From: Tribonema minus
Taxonomy: Eukaryota; Sar; Xanthophyceae; Tribonematales; Tribonemataceae
Direction of reading: 5' to 3'
DNA: 64,000 nucleotides
Assembly (NCBI GenBank): GCA_017506865.1
Contig: JAFCMP010000549.1
Location: 186,001 to 250,000 of the forward strand
The first letter of the stretch is position 1. Each line of letters opens with the position of its first letter. Below, piece by piece: positions 12,430 to 24,699 of the stretch. Below the pieces are notes generated by a model. That model searched no databases and was not told the origin of the DNA. It saw only the letters and a program-made list of their open reading frames with translations. The translations under genes and the position numbers were made by a program.

Positions 12430-12916
12430 CGCTGGTTATGCTTGTGCCCGCGCACACTGAAGTCGTGGGCCTCCTTTACATTCCTGAAGAACTCGGGGTC
12501 CTTGCCGTCTGTCTCATCAGGGTGCAGCTGGACCGCCCGCCGCTTGTAAGCGTTGCGCACTTGCTCACTGGTGCGCGTCGCTGTGGTGACAGTGCACGTC
12601 AGCCCCAGCAGCGCGTACGGGCAGTTACCATGCTCGTCTGCACCGCAGCTTGTTTCCGCGCACTAAGGCACTCCAGATCACCTGCAGAATTGGGTTCCTT
12701 GTATCTGTTGTCTAGCTTGACTTTGTCGTTTGTCGAGCAAGGACTCCTGCAGTTCCTCCGAGAGTCTGCATTATGCGGCTGGTTGCTCTCGAATTTAGCG
12801 CTGGCATCAGCGGCGACAGGGTTAGGGTTAGGGTTAGCGACAGCGTTGTGCGCTGTGGCGTCGGCGTCGCCTGCTGCCGCCACAATGTCGCGTCCGCCGA
12901 GTCCTTGTTCAGCCAA
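12430..12916 (-). pseudogene. J-domain partial copy, minus-strand arm of an inverted pair
   Basis: On the minus strand the 5' part reads Ala/Asp-rich sequence like that before the J-domain at 15.2 kb, then after a frame break LLGLTCTVTTATRTSEQVRN and an intact HPDE motif. It stops at the palindrome centre near 12428, before the C-terminal part present in the plus-strand arm. A short TTAGGG run (about 12819-12838) interrupts the N-terminal Ala-rich part. Likely non-functional because the frame is broken and the 3' end is missing. Confidence 0.65.
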
Positions 12917-12929
12917 TATAGGGAAGGGA

Positions 12930-14773
12930 GGGTGGGGCAGTGCCGCCTGTCACGTTGTTCCTTGACAATCTCATTTGAACCTCTTGCCTGTAAAAGGCAA
13001 ATAGTACTATAGTGCTAGGCTATACGGGATGCCATTGCCCATATATTGGGTAAAATGGTGTCGGCGAGCAACGCAGGGGATGCCTGCATGATAGGAAAGG
13101 GTATCAATATCCCGAGTCCACTGAAGAATGAGGGGCATGAGGGGACAGGGCGCTGGCTCGTGGCTGTGTACAGGGCACTTGATACAGCAGTGAGCACATG
13201 TGAAGTGCCAATATACAGCACTGCTGGCAGTTTATCAGCGCGCCAGAGACCGCCTCATGGCCAGCGCTGGCGTGTGACCAAACCCGGCCTTTTTGTCAAC
13301 ATAGCAGAAGGGAACTGCGGCGTAATGCCCGTTCAATCAATGCGTTGCAGCTCAAAGTACATCACAACTGCTGCAAGCTTGCCACTCTGGCAATTGGGTC
13401 ATGGGCAGCATTGGAGCGCAGGGGCCAAAGCTGCTTGAGGCTGTTGCCATGGATTATGCGATCAGGGTGTCAGTGCCTGGAACATAGCCGTAAAAAAATA
13501 GCACAGCGCGCATATGCTCAGATCTCTGGGCAGCGCTCCACATGGCGTACTCTTTGCGTGTTGTAACGTGCAAAGACGGAGTCCAGAATGGCATGGACGA
13601 GGACTTGACAGGGGGGAGACGCCATTTTGGCCATGTCGTATAGAAGTGATTGTCAATGCGCGTTGAGACACTTTCAAGTGGTCGCAAGACACTTTTGGAT
13701 GCTGGTGGCAAGCTGGATAACTACTGTAGCATCTGGGCTGATTGGCGCTCCAAGCGAGATTCAATAAACAATTCATCCAGACGTGGGTACTGCACTACAC
13801 CTGTCTGTGCTCTGCCATTCTGAGGCCAGGACTCACTTGATTTGTCAGCAACGGATGAACATCCAGTTCAGTTGCATGTGCGTTTCATAACCTTGTCTAG
13901 ACATGCAACACATTGGGATCTCACAATAGTCAAAGACTTGAGGTATGAGGTCAGAAGCCTCAGTCTGCCATTTCGCATTGATAGTCCTGCAAAAGAGGAT
14001 CAGTGCCTTCGCGTTTACAGTGCTGTGAACTGACTCTTGCAGACAAGCGCGTTTGACTTCATGTACATGCCAATGTTACAACAACACAGTACCATGCAAG
14101 ACAGAAAATGGCAAGACAGAAAATAGAAACAAAGAACGGCACCATTGCACGGTGGTGATGATCAGCCCAAGGGGCGTTTATACACATGCGAACATTGAAG
14201 TACGCTTATGTACACACGTACACTGGGTGGTGTACACAATAGCGCAGCATTACCTACTGCAACGCTGCCCAAGCCGCAGCGGCAGAGCAAACGCGCCTGC
14301 CATATGGCGCAGCGTCGCGCTCATTCATTCTGTGCCGCGTGCAAGCGCCAGCGGCAGTATGCATGATCTAGGGGTAGGTATGTATGCCGCGCTGCTGAGC
14401 GCTGGCTGCATGATTGCTGCCACTGCGCGCAGGGGTGCGCGCCCAATCCCGCACGAAGCGGCAACGACAGGGGCGTCTATGGCCCAGCAAAGTGCGCAAC
14501 ACACAGTGCGGCTCATCACAAACTTGCAGCAGAGGGAGACGGGACAGGTACATCGCCCAACGCCTCCATGATGCGTGCGCACCTATGCCCTCCCCCCTTC
14601 CCTTGAGCTACCGACCGCAAGCAGCGTTGGGGCAGCGGCAGTGGTGGCGGGCGCACTGACAAACACCATCATGCGTGCTGGGCAAACCGCGACATTCTAA
14701 AACCGCTGCTGATGCCTGGCTCGCACCTGCTAGACATCCGCTGCAGTGCGAAACGCTGCTGGGGACAGGCGAC
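12930..14773. other. spacer holding one element fragment
   Basis: Apart from the retroelement-like fragment at 13295-13720 I see no supported gene. The stretch 13721-14773 has several open frames below 175 codons on both strands, but none has recognisable domains or consistent splice sites. Confidence 0.35.
13295..13720 (+). mobile_element. diverged 3' fragment of a dispersed retroelement-like family
   Basis: Plus-strand reading contains CCKLATLAIGSW, matching CYKLATLAIGSFGSIGEQG of the copy at 26.4-26.96 kb, followed by a decayed CAGCGCTCCACATGGCGTACTC segment and a CACTTTCAAG tail shared with the copies at 54.3 and 60.2 kb. Frameshifts and stops are present. No 5' part of an element is visible. 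Confidence 0.6.
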
Positions 14774-15345
14774 TCACAGGTTGAGCTCCGCCCTCCGTCT
14801 GAAGACACGCCAGGCATACTCGGGCTTCAGCTGCTCGTGCTTCTGCCAGCGCAGGATGAAGTCCTTCGCGTCAGTGGCGTTTCTAAACAGGCTGTCGTCA
14901 TGCTCGCGCTGCTTGTCAGAGTGCAGCTTGAACGCCTGCTTCCTGTATGCGGAGCGCACTTCACTGTCGGTGCAGCTCCCCGTGCACGCGAGCCCCAGCA
15001 GCTTGTAAGGGCAGTTCCCCTGCTCGACAGCGCCGCAGCCCGTGGCGCTGCACTCGGGGCACGCTTGAGCATCCTCAGCTGCCTCGGCGCCTGCCTTCTT
15101 GAGCTTCGCGTGGAGCGCCGCTTCCTGCTGATCAAGCTTCCACGTCTGCAGCGCCTCCGCCACGTACAGACGGTCGCTCTCGGCCTTTGCGCTGACCTCC
15201 GCGGCAACGCGAGCGGCGGCATCGTTGGCTGCGTCGTCGTCGTCGCCTGCCGCCGCCGCAAATTCCGCGTCCCCAGAGTCCTCGTGCAACCAGGACGGAT
15301 TCCACCCGGCCGATGCCGCTGCCACTGCGCCTCTGGGACCAAACT
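14774..15345 (-). CDS. J-domain protein, terminal exon
   Basis: An open frame ends with a stop at 14774. It reads acidic/Ala-rich helical sequence, then CPECSATGCGAVEQGNCPY, then a DnaJ-like domain: KLLGLACTGSCTDSEVRSAY, KQAFKLHSDK, DAKDFILRW and AWRVFRRRAELNL at the C-terminus. The canonical HPD is HSD here, so stimulation of Hsp70 may be weakened. Two CxxxxxxC groups just before the J-domain could bind a metal. The exon has no ATG of its own and follows an in-frame stop, so it starts at a splice acceptor (candidate CCCAG near 15340). The upstream exon may be at about 15547-15457, or this may be the 3' end of the gene at 16-24 kb; I could not decide. Two degraded relatives lie at 11972-12916. 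Confidence 0.65.
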
Positions 15346-16012
15346 CTTATGTCCGCGGCGGCGGCAGCGCCGGAAGCGCCGCCGCCGCTGCTGCTGCCGC
15401 CGTCTCCGTCCGCCGCCGCCGCCGCTGTGGAGGGGACCTCCCATGGTGCGTACGCAGATGTCTCTGGCGCTGGTGCTGGTGGCGGCGGCGGCGGTGAGGT
15501 GTGGCGTCTCAAGGTCCATGGGTCCTCCGCTGCTGAGCACTGCTGTGGCAGCGCAGCACGGCGCGTCACGGTGTGAGCTTTCAAGTTCAACTAGTCGATT
15601 ATTCATGTGTGTTCATGCAGCAGGGACTCTGTCATGCCCAAGGGTTTGAGCTAGGGTTTAGGACTAGCATTAGCTGACGTTGGCCATGCAGCTGCAGCAG
15701 GAGCTACAGACAAGGTGTATCTTGCTCGAGTGAGGCTGTCCAGTTCTACTGCATGAAGGTAGGGTTAGGGCTAGGGTGAACGCTAGCCGAGGGGTTCATG
15801 TAGGAACTCACATGTTTACGTGATTGCGGTTGTCAGCAACCTCATATCATTCAGGTATGTAGTGCGCGCATCAAGCTTGTGCTACAGCTGCGTGCAACGC
15901 AGGGAAGGCAGACATTGCGTACCGCAACACGGCCACACTGCCTACAAGCGACATGTCTTGAACATCATCACAAACTTCATCGATGCTTTGCAAAATACTG
16001 ATCACCACTTAC

Positions 16013-19000
16013 CCCATGCATAGCCTCGGCAAAAGGCGCTGCCCACGCACTGTTGGCGCTCGCTCCATGGCCAGTGCCAAAGGCATGCAGGCCAAACGGG
16101 TCCGCGTAATTGGCGGCAGGGATGTCGCTGCTGCCGCTGCTGCCGCTGCCGTATGCGCCATAATCCCAGCCGCTGCTGCCGCTGCCGCCGTTGCTGTACA
16201 CACCGCCGCCAGCGTTGTTCGTGCCACTACTGTAAGCAGCAGGGCCGTAGCTGGCGTCCCAGGTGCCGCCGGCAGCAGCAGGGTACGCAGCACCCGCGGC
16301 TTGCTCGTAGCCCGTGTATCCGTAGCTGTTGTCGTTTCCAAACAAGAAGTCGCTGCCACTGCTGCCGCCGCTGCTGCCACTGCCGTACGCGTTGTTGATG
16401 AAACTGTCACCGAACACTTTGCTGCCGCCGCCATATGCGCCGCTGCTGGTGCCGTACACGTTGCTGCTGCTGCTGCTGCTGCTGTCATAGGCGTTGGTGC
16501 CGCTGACATACGCGCCGCTGCTGCCGCCGCCATAGACGCCGCTGCTGCTGCCGCCGCCATAGGCGCTGGTGCTCCCGCCGCCATAGGCGCTGGTGCTCCC
16601 GCCGCCATAGGCGCTGGTGCTCGAGCTCTCGCCGTACACACCGAACTCGAAGGCGCTCGGCGCTGCGTTGCACGTCTCAGCAGTGCTGTCGAAAGAGGTG
16701 TTCGCGTAGCCACCGCCATTGCCCCAGGTGCCGGCAAAGGCGCTCGTGTCGCTGTAGCCGCCGTACGCTGCGCTGCCGCCTCCGCCGCCGCTGCTGCCGC
16801 TGCTGCTGTCGCTAGCAGAGCGGTGGACATCGTTGTTGCCCCAAGCTCCAGCGGCAGCGGCAACAGAGGCGCTGCTGCTGTGGACATAGCCGCCGCCCCG
16901 GGCCTGTTGAGCGCTGTTGTGCGACGCGCTAGTAGCAGCTGCAGAAGCCACACTCCACCATGCGCTTGTTCCAAATCCGCTCGGCGCCGCCGCTGCCGCT
17001 GCCGCCGCTGCTGCTGCTGCGGGAGTTGTGCCCCACGATGTAGTTGGCGCAGTCGCTGCTGCTGACGGTGCTGGCGAAAATGGCGCGGTGCAGTCGCTCG
17101 ACGTGTACTGAGCCCTGTGCGCCTGTGGCAATAAGCAGAAAGCCAGCAAGTGTCAGAATGTTGCGTGTTGTTGTGGCGAAAATCAGCCGTGTGAGTCACA
17201 TGAAATGCACCGGCACTGTGAGGTTGCACAGGCAGAGTGCTGCAATCAGTCTCAATTCATAAACCTGTTTCGCAGGAGCAGCGTGCACCAGCTTCAAAAT
17301 TCAGAGACCTGATCAATTCACAGGAATGATTCGATCATCAAGCTTTCAAATGCTCACAACGGAGTGTCAAGCACTTGTGAAGGGTATGACAAAGGCGAAG
17401 ATCATGACAGAGTGCGCTTCGCAATTCACAGTGTCTGCACGAGTAGGCAAGACGCACTCAGGCGCACTCAGGTGGTATCCTGCCAACACAGCTATATCAT
17501 ACAGCACCAGACCGCATAAAAACTTCAACTAGCCCCCAGCGTTGTTGAAGATTGTCCACACACCTGGGCATCAGCATCATCAAAGGCCGCCGTGTCCACG
17601 CCATACCCCCTGATGGTGTCGGTGTAGTGGCTCGTAGTAGCCACTCCGCAGAAGCTACCGAATTCCCACACACCGGGGGACACGCCGATGCTGCCGCTCT
17701 GAGCGCTGCTGCTGCCTGACACACTCGCCACAGGCTCGCTGCGCCACGCTTCAGTGGCCCCCAGGAAGGCGCTGCTGCTGCCGCTGCTGCTGCTGCCGGT
17801 GCTGCTGCCGCTGCTACCCGTGCCGTTGCCACTGCCGCTGTTGCCGTCGCTGCAGCCGTAGCTGTGCCCGCTGACATCGCCGTCAGCCTGCGCGCCGCCA
17901 GCAGCAGCAGCAGCAGCGCCGCCGCAGTGCTCCGCAACGCCGTCCCCCGACTGGTGCCGCGAGCCCCTCCCTTTAACCGCCGCACACCGCAGGCTTTTAA
18001 AGCGGCGCCTGAGCAGCGCGCGCGCCTCAGACAGTGCACACGCAGCAGCGCTCAGACGCCGCAGGCAGCGGCCGAGAAGCGCCCTGCGGCCCAGCGCCGC
18101 CGCCGCCGCCGCCAGCATGCGCACTCTAGTCCAGTCGGCCAGCGCTGCGGCGCAGCGCGCGCGTGCGGCGACGCAACGCCGGCAGCAGCGCGCGAGGCGG
18201 CGGCGGCGCTGCGCGGCCTCCGCCCTCCGCAGGAGGCACCGCGCGCGCGGGAAGCAGCGACGGAACTGCCGCCGACTCAGGGTCGCCGCCGCCGCCGCCG
18301 CCACCGCCCTGCTGAACATAATGCCGTGCAGGCGCTCGCTCTCAACAAAGAAGCAGCGCGCGGCGGATGACGCCGACGCTGCGAGCAGCACCTGGCGCAC
18401 GAAGCGGCGTTCGAGCTGCGCCCTCCTGCGCGCTGCCGCTGCCGCCGCCGCCGCCGCCACCGCGGTGTGGCGGCAGCGGCGCTGCTGGCGAAGCGCGGCG
18501 AACATGGCGCACAGGCGGCGCAGGAAGCGCGGCCTCAGGACGGCCCCGCGCGCGAGCGCTGCTGCCGCTGCCGCCGCCGCGCGCCGTTGTTCCGCTGCGA
18601 GGCAGGGGTGCAAGCAGTGCGGTTGTGTGAGTGTGAAACGAACTGTGGGGTAGACTAAAACGGGTGCAGTGAATGGACTTCAGCTTCAAATCCTCACCAA
18701 AGTGTTCATCCAGCATCAAAACTGCATTGCAAACAGGTTTCGCTATTAGTGATGACGAAGGAGAGTCGCCAAGGCAGCTCCACTTCAAGTTCAGCCATCA
18801 GGCGCCTCTCATGAAAGGCGGTGATTCACACCCCTGATGCGTGTGCGGTCACTACCACTAATGCCGATATTCTGACAGCCCTATTCTCCTGCAGTGGCAA
18901 AAGTTGGTATATTTCGAGTGCTGAAATGGCACACTTCCAGTGCAGATTTTGACACAATTGAAGTGCTGGTCAAGCGTAGCACCATATGTTGTCAGCATCA

Positions 19001-22000
19001 TACACTCTAACTCCATTGAAGACTGCAAACTTCTCAAATCATCTCACATCTTGAATATAATGACCGATACCCAAGACCATGACTAGGAGCTCTCAATACT
19101 GTGTGCAGAGGTCAGCGTGAACGTGCGACCAAACGAGATGGTGGCAGCAGGCAGTTGCTGAGCAGTGTCACCACCACTTGCCTTACTGATTGACTTTCAC
19201 ACAGCCCGGGGAACTTGAGGTTGTGTGAGAGAGGAGTTGAAGTTAATGAACCCTGGGCGGGGACTCTCGGAAATTCCAATAATCGCTGAGGTATTGCTCA
19301 AATTGGGGCTTGTTGGGATGATGATTGGAGTCTCTACTGACAGACATTTATTGAAAACAGAAGTGGTGCTTTGCATTCTGGAAAACAGAAGTGGATGTTT
19401 GCTTACCGTGCACCGACGGCAGTGCCACCAGCTCCGCCATGGCCTCCAGTGTCAGGAGGGCATCGCCCCAGGCATCCGCCTCTGATTCAGCTGCAAGGCG
19501 GCAGTGCAAGTAGCACACAGATGCTGTCAGAGCATGCTCTCGAGGGGGGGTAATTGACAGTTAAACATGTTTGCAGCCTTCGCTTGCTCTCTGATCCTGA
19601 TTCGCCACGGAGAGGGTGCATTGTGTGCAAGGAGTGCTGATAACTTTGGGTATCAGTATGGCAACAGACAGCAAGGTCTCAACAACTGCAAGATGTCAAC
19701 TGCACTGATGGCAGCAGATTTGCTTCCTCCTAAGTTGTGACCTATCTTGGCTTTATGCAACTTCAATATGGAAGAACTGCACACCGCAGTGACTTTGCGG
19801 TGTGACATCTCAGAGCGCATCTTCACCTCCTAGTGCAGTGCATGCAAGCGTGGCCAAGGCTAACACATGTGGCGCAATTGCCCATGCGAAGTGCACAAAC
19901 GCAACTGAACCTGAGCGCGCTCGCGACTTCATACAAGTGCCTGCGCTTGAAGCACATGTCTGCTTGACAGTTACGTACCTGACGTCCCCGAGCTGATCAG
20001 TGCAGTGCGGGCCTGAGCAACCAGTCCTGCAGGCAGAGACAGCGACAGCACACAAAGGCGTGTTAATGATGCCATTAACGTCAGGCACAAAGGGATTTCA
20101 TCGGATATTCGGCATCACGAGGGGTTTACCTCACCACGCTTGCAGTGTGAGGTTAGTCCTGCTGTTGGTATGTACTTCGCTTGTACAACGCACCACTGCA
20201 TTGTATAGATGTGTCAAAGACTGGCTCAACAACGCTGCCAGAGCAAGCATAAAGCCGTGAGAAGCGTGCAAGTGCCCATCTCAAGTGGGGGCACTGCTGC
20301 AGAGCATACTAGAGACTGAGAGGATGCATCAAATAATCTACAACCTGCAAATCAGCGCAGCTCCCAGCATCAGCCACAAGAGCGTAAGATGCACTACAGA
20401 CTGTGAGTATCCTTTGCCTCAGCGATCACCTCCAAACCTGTGCCCTGGGGTGCTTGCCACTGCGGCAGTGACTTTGAGCAAGCATCCTGTCGTTCTGTCC
20501 CTGCGCAATAGTAGGTCTGTTTTGCGTGTCGCCTGAAGGTGCAGTAAACTTGGATTCGATGACAAGGCTTACCATCAGTTAGGGTTTGCGTACGCACCTT
20601 TGGATGCCCACTTGACGAAGTGTTTGAGGGCCAGCACGCATGGGAAGTGCTCGCCCAGAAACTTGCGCACCGGCTGCATGCACCAAACAACTGCGTGTGT
20701 ACAGGAGCGACAAAAAGTGTCAGAGAGGGAGGGTGTAAGACTGCGGAGCTGCAATTGATCACGCGTGTATGGATGTGTGTATGAATGTATGCATGTATGT
20801 ATTTCTATGCACGTACGTATGCATGCATGCATGCATGCATGTGTAAGTGTGTATGACACAGTGCTCACAGGGTAGGGCTAACACGACTCTCACGTACTGT
20901 AGGTTTGTTTCTGAAAGCGAGGCAAGGAAGTGGGTGGGTTACAGCGCAGGACACACCGCTCCTCTCGCATGTTGCTTTCCCACCTGATGTCTTGCGCTAC
21001 CTACATACCCCAGTTGCTATACCTACATACCCCAGTTACAGCACATCACACCACTCCTCTAGCTTGATGCTGTTACAGGGACAGCGGTCATCCTGATGTG
21101 CTGCCTACCTACATACCCCAGTTGTGCGCGGCTCAGCAAATCGCGTTTTTTCTATCTGGTTGGAGGTACGGCAACCAAGGGTGCACATGTAGAAAAGCGT
21201 GAATTTGACGGAGGCTGCAGAGCAAGGAAGCAGCATGGGGTCTATTCACCTTGCGCTCGGGGGATGTGGTCGGCGAACGCGGAGCTTCTGCGCTGCGCAC
21301 CACAGCACCGCCTGCGCACATACAATTACACAGCAAATTGCAGACGAAAGTGAGATGCATGAGCAACAAAGTGTTAAACTTGCCAACCAGCGCCTGCCAC
21401 TAGGTAGGTCAGATACAGCAGCTGTAACTGCAAGGCACGCATCCATATGCCGCAGTGCGCGCAGCACACACATATTTATGTCAAGCAGCAAGCGCACAAG
21501 GTCTTTCACACGGCCACAGTGCTCACCGTGCGCAGTGCTCAGCGCGACTAGCTCCGCCGCCTGCGTCGGGCGCGCAGCCACCGGCACCGTCTGCGCTGCT
21601 GCCGCCGCTGCCGCCGCCTCCGCCGCCGCCGCGGCGGCCGCCGTTGCCTCCGCAGCCGCCGTCGCCGCCGCTGCCACCACCACCTTGGCCGCCTCTGCCG
21701 CTGCCGCTGCCGCCGCCTCCGCCGCTGCCGCTGCCGCCGCCGCCGCCACGGCCGCGGCCGCCGCCGCCGCCGCCGCTGCCGCTGCCGCCGCCACCGCCGC
21801 CGCCGCCGCTGGTCCCTCGAGCGGCGCGGTGGCGGTGGGAGCGCGCGAAGCGTAGCTGCTGCGGGCGGCTGTCGCGGTGGGCATCATGGCCAGCTCCGCC
21901 ATGGCGTTGACCGTGGTAGAAGCATTGTCGCTCGGAGCCTGGTGGCGAGCGGTGTTGCCTGTGGGGCAGTGGGGGGGGCGCGGGGGGGGGGGGGGGGGGG

Positions 22001-24440
22001 GGGGCATCGACAGTATTAGGGCATGTGGGCGTTGAAGTTGAAGTAAGCTCAGAAAGCAGTGTCACTCTGGTTGACGACTATGAGCAGACGTGAAGCTGCA
22101 GCTGGAGCAACAACCCTGAAATGTTGTCGACGACGATAAGCAGACTTTGAGGCTGCTGTCAGGGCGTCAATCCTGCAGAAGTGTTTTGGAAATCATGTAC
22201 CTGAGCTTGAACACGCAGTGCACGCTCGGATGCGCTTTCCTGCATTCTTTTTTACAATGTTGTGAAACAGCGCGTGTGCCATCACTGGTATTGCGGAGCA
22301 GAAATTGACGAGAGTCTCCAAGCAACACTGTAAGAGCGTTCGCAATGCAGATAGCAAGGGGCGCCCTCAAGCCCAAGTGCCACAGAATTTGCTTGCCATT
22401 ACGTGATGAATGTACTTCACAGTGACTTGAAATCGCCCATTAACATGCGATGAATCCAGGCACTACACTGCTCCAACCGTAAAGCCGCCATTTGGCGCCG
22501 ATTGCAGTGGGACCTCTCGTCTCAAGAATGTACTTCAACACTACTCCAAGAGTACATGCGAACCAACGAAAGTTTCTGATCACACTTCACGGACGTTTCC
22601 ATCTTGCACGATGAACATCTGGAGCAGGCCATTGACGCAATGTGTACCAACACAATACTGAGTCTGAGCACTGACATACTTCAACAATAGTCCGGAAATG
22701 CATATACATGAAAGAGGTCATTTGAAGTTTCGTGATCAGCCAGCATGGAATTCACCTAGCCGCTGTCATTCACACTAGATACTTCAAAGGTATCATGCAC
22801 AATGAAATTTCTGGAGCAGGCCAACGACCAATGTGCCTCGAGATGATACCACGCATGATCGCTGACGCAATGCCTACGATTGAAGTTTTGTGCTAGAGTT
22901 TGCGCGCGCACCTGTGCATGCCCACTTCACCAGGCTCGGCACATGCTTGAAAGCGTAGATGTGCGGGCAGTGCACGCGAAGGAACGTGCTCCGCTGCTGC
23001 ACACAAGAACAGAAGGCAGAAGGGCATTGCACAAGCGCACAACAGGGTGAGCAAGGGAGCGAGTTACTTAGGGTTTACCTAGTTAGGGTTTGGGGATAGG
23101 CGCGCAGCGTTAGGCACATGCAATGTACATGCTAATCCTGCTGTCATGCCAAGACGGTCAACGACGATGAAATAATCATGCATGAATACAGGTGGATGGG
23201 TGCTTTTCCTACCAGAAATGTGCATACCATTTGAAACAGGGTCCTACAGCCTGCATGATGTAGGATGGCAGTGCTCAACCCTTGAGGGTTTGGGGCGCGG
23301 CTAGGGTTCAGGCGCAGGACAGGCCGGGTTTCATCGGGGCGAGGTTGGAGAGCACAGTGCTCAACAGTTCCAATCGTGTGCTATGCTCTCTACGACAGTA
23401 GAAATATGCGTACATACTTGTGCACTTTCATTTGACATCAACTTGCGCTGGCAGGCTGTACCACTTGCTTCTGACGCTGAGCATACGCTGGCATGCTACG
23501 GCATTGGAGATTCGCTGAGTGCATGGCTGCGTGTGCGGAGATATGACGGGAAACAGGGTTGTGCTTCAAGTTAAATGAAACGGCCATGAAGTTGGCGTAC
23601 CTCGGGAAGCGCCATGGCGGGACGGCCTGCAGCAGTGCACAGCAGCACAGCAACGAAAAACACACAAGCAGCGGGCAGCGGAACTTGCATGAGCAGCGTG
23701 AATTGTGGCGGTAAGGAAAGAGGCGCGACACACAGTGACAATTTATTGCCAAGTGATACTTGCGTGCACGCCTACATATACCTTCCCAGTGGCACGAGGA
23801 CCACACCATACAAGCGGCAAACTGGTGAACATGTACAAAGATGGGCTGATATAAGCCATGCGATGGAGATATTGCAATTCCGCCTGCAGCTGCTAAAGGC
23901 ATCCCTGCCGTAGTATCAAGGGAGTCGATGCGTGATGACGCAGGTGATGCACAGTGCTCAACAGCGCCATTGACGCAAACTGAGGGGATGAGCATTTTGA
24001 TCCAGATCTCTGCCCCGTTGGATCGCCAACTAGATGACGGTCGCAGCAGATGGTATACACAGTATCAAAGCTGCTGAATTAGCACAGCAAAGATGGAGCG
24101 TCACAATAAAAGTGACCAGCGAAGATGGAGCGTCACAACAGAAGTAACCAGTTGTGCCGTTCGTACACACATACATAGTGCAAACAAAGCTGCTCCTCTC
24201 GCACCGCTCAAGCGCACCAGGGACCGTGCATGATGGCATACAAGAAAGTCTTCCATTCACTAAAGTATATGCAAAATGACTTTGCAGAATGGCACTCACC
24301 GATGGCGTCCACGTGCGCATCCGACCACGGCTGCATGGTGTTGGCCAACGCGCACGCTGTCGCAGCGTACACGTCAGCCACACTCCTGCTGCCGTTGCCG
24401 CTGCTGCTGCCGCTGTCGCTGCCGCTGTCACCGCCCTTGC
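16013..24440 (-). CDS. large low-complexity protein with a duplicated two-exon module (function unknown)
   Basis: Exons (minus): about 24436-24300, 23626-23601 (26 nt), 22996-22912, 21958-21527, 20690-20598, 19490-19407, 18594-17564, 17122-16013. From 24300 on the phases agree at every join. A module is present twice: FLRVHCPHIYAFKHVPSLVK with NAMAELAMMPT, and FLGEHFPCVLALKHFVKWAS with EAMAELVALPSVHG. Exon 18594-17564 encodes about 200 residues of Ala/Arg-rich helix with recurring RRxLxR patterns, then turns Gly/Ser-rich. Exon 17122-16013 (370 codons) is Gly/Ser/Tyr/Ala-rich with tandem STSAYGGG repeats, as in prion-like or RNA-granule proteins. It ends at a GTAAGT donor, so more exons follow to the left, possibly the J-domain exon. 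The 5' end is uncertain: ATG 25180 starts a short Gly-rich frame but does not join in phase. I do not recognise the module. Confidence 0.55.
20785..20850. repeat. ATGY microsatellite
   Basis: A run of GTAT/GCAT tetranucleotides, purest as (GCAT)n near 20820-20840, lies in an intron upstream of exon 20690-20598. Confidence 0.85.
20990..21125. repeat. tandem CTACCTACATACCCCAGTT repeat
   Basis: The 19-mer CTACCTACATACCCCAGTT and its variants occur three times, twice in direct succession, with related CACACCACTCCTCT segments between them. Confidence 0.75.
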
Positions 24441-24472
24441 AGCCCAGTGTCAAACTCTGTCTTGATTGTAGA

Positions 24473-24560
24473 CACGCAGGCGTCGGTGACCACTCCTACT
24501 GCCGTCGCCGCTGCTGCTGTTGTTGCTGCTGTTGCCGCCCTTGCAGCCCAGTAAGCCCAA
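24473..24560 (-). repeat. upstream 5'-edge copy of exon near 24436
   Basis: On the minus strand the copy reads GGGCTGCAAGGGCGG followed by AAC/AGC codons (Asn/Ser-rich) and a GGCAGTAGGAGTG block. The exon itself reads GGGCTGCAAGGGCGG, Asp/Ser codons and GGCAGCAGGAGTG. Next to it (24560-24670) is a further tandem of TTCTCCTYCTTGCYTGTGA units. Confidence 0.75.
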
Positions 24561-24699
24561 CTTTCTCCTCCTTGCTTGTGAACACAATATTCTCCTTCTT
24601 GCTTGTGAGCACAACGCCTCCTTGCCTGTGAACACAAACTGAGAAAAAGTTCTCCTCCTGGCCTGTGACACACATGGAGAATATACACAGCATCACAGA

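Noticed and set aside
21199-21910. Plus-strand Ala- or Pro-rich frames of 150-220 codons
   Set aside because: They mirror the GCN-repeat part of minus exon 21958-21527, which has matching splice phases.
23601-23692. Signal-peptide-like start MQVPLPAACVFFVAVLLCTAAG on the minus strand
   Set aside because: The hydrophobic stretch is better explained as the pyrimidine tract and acceptor before the 26-nt exon 23626-23601, which joins in phase with exons on both sides.
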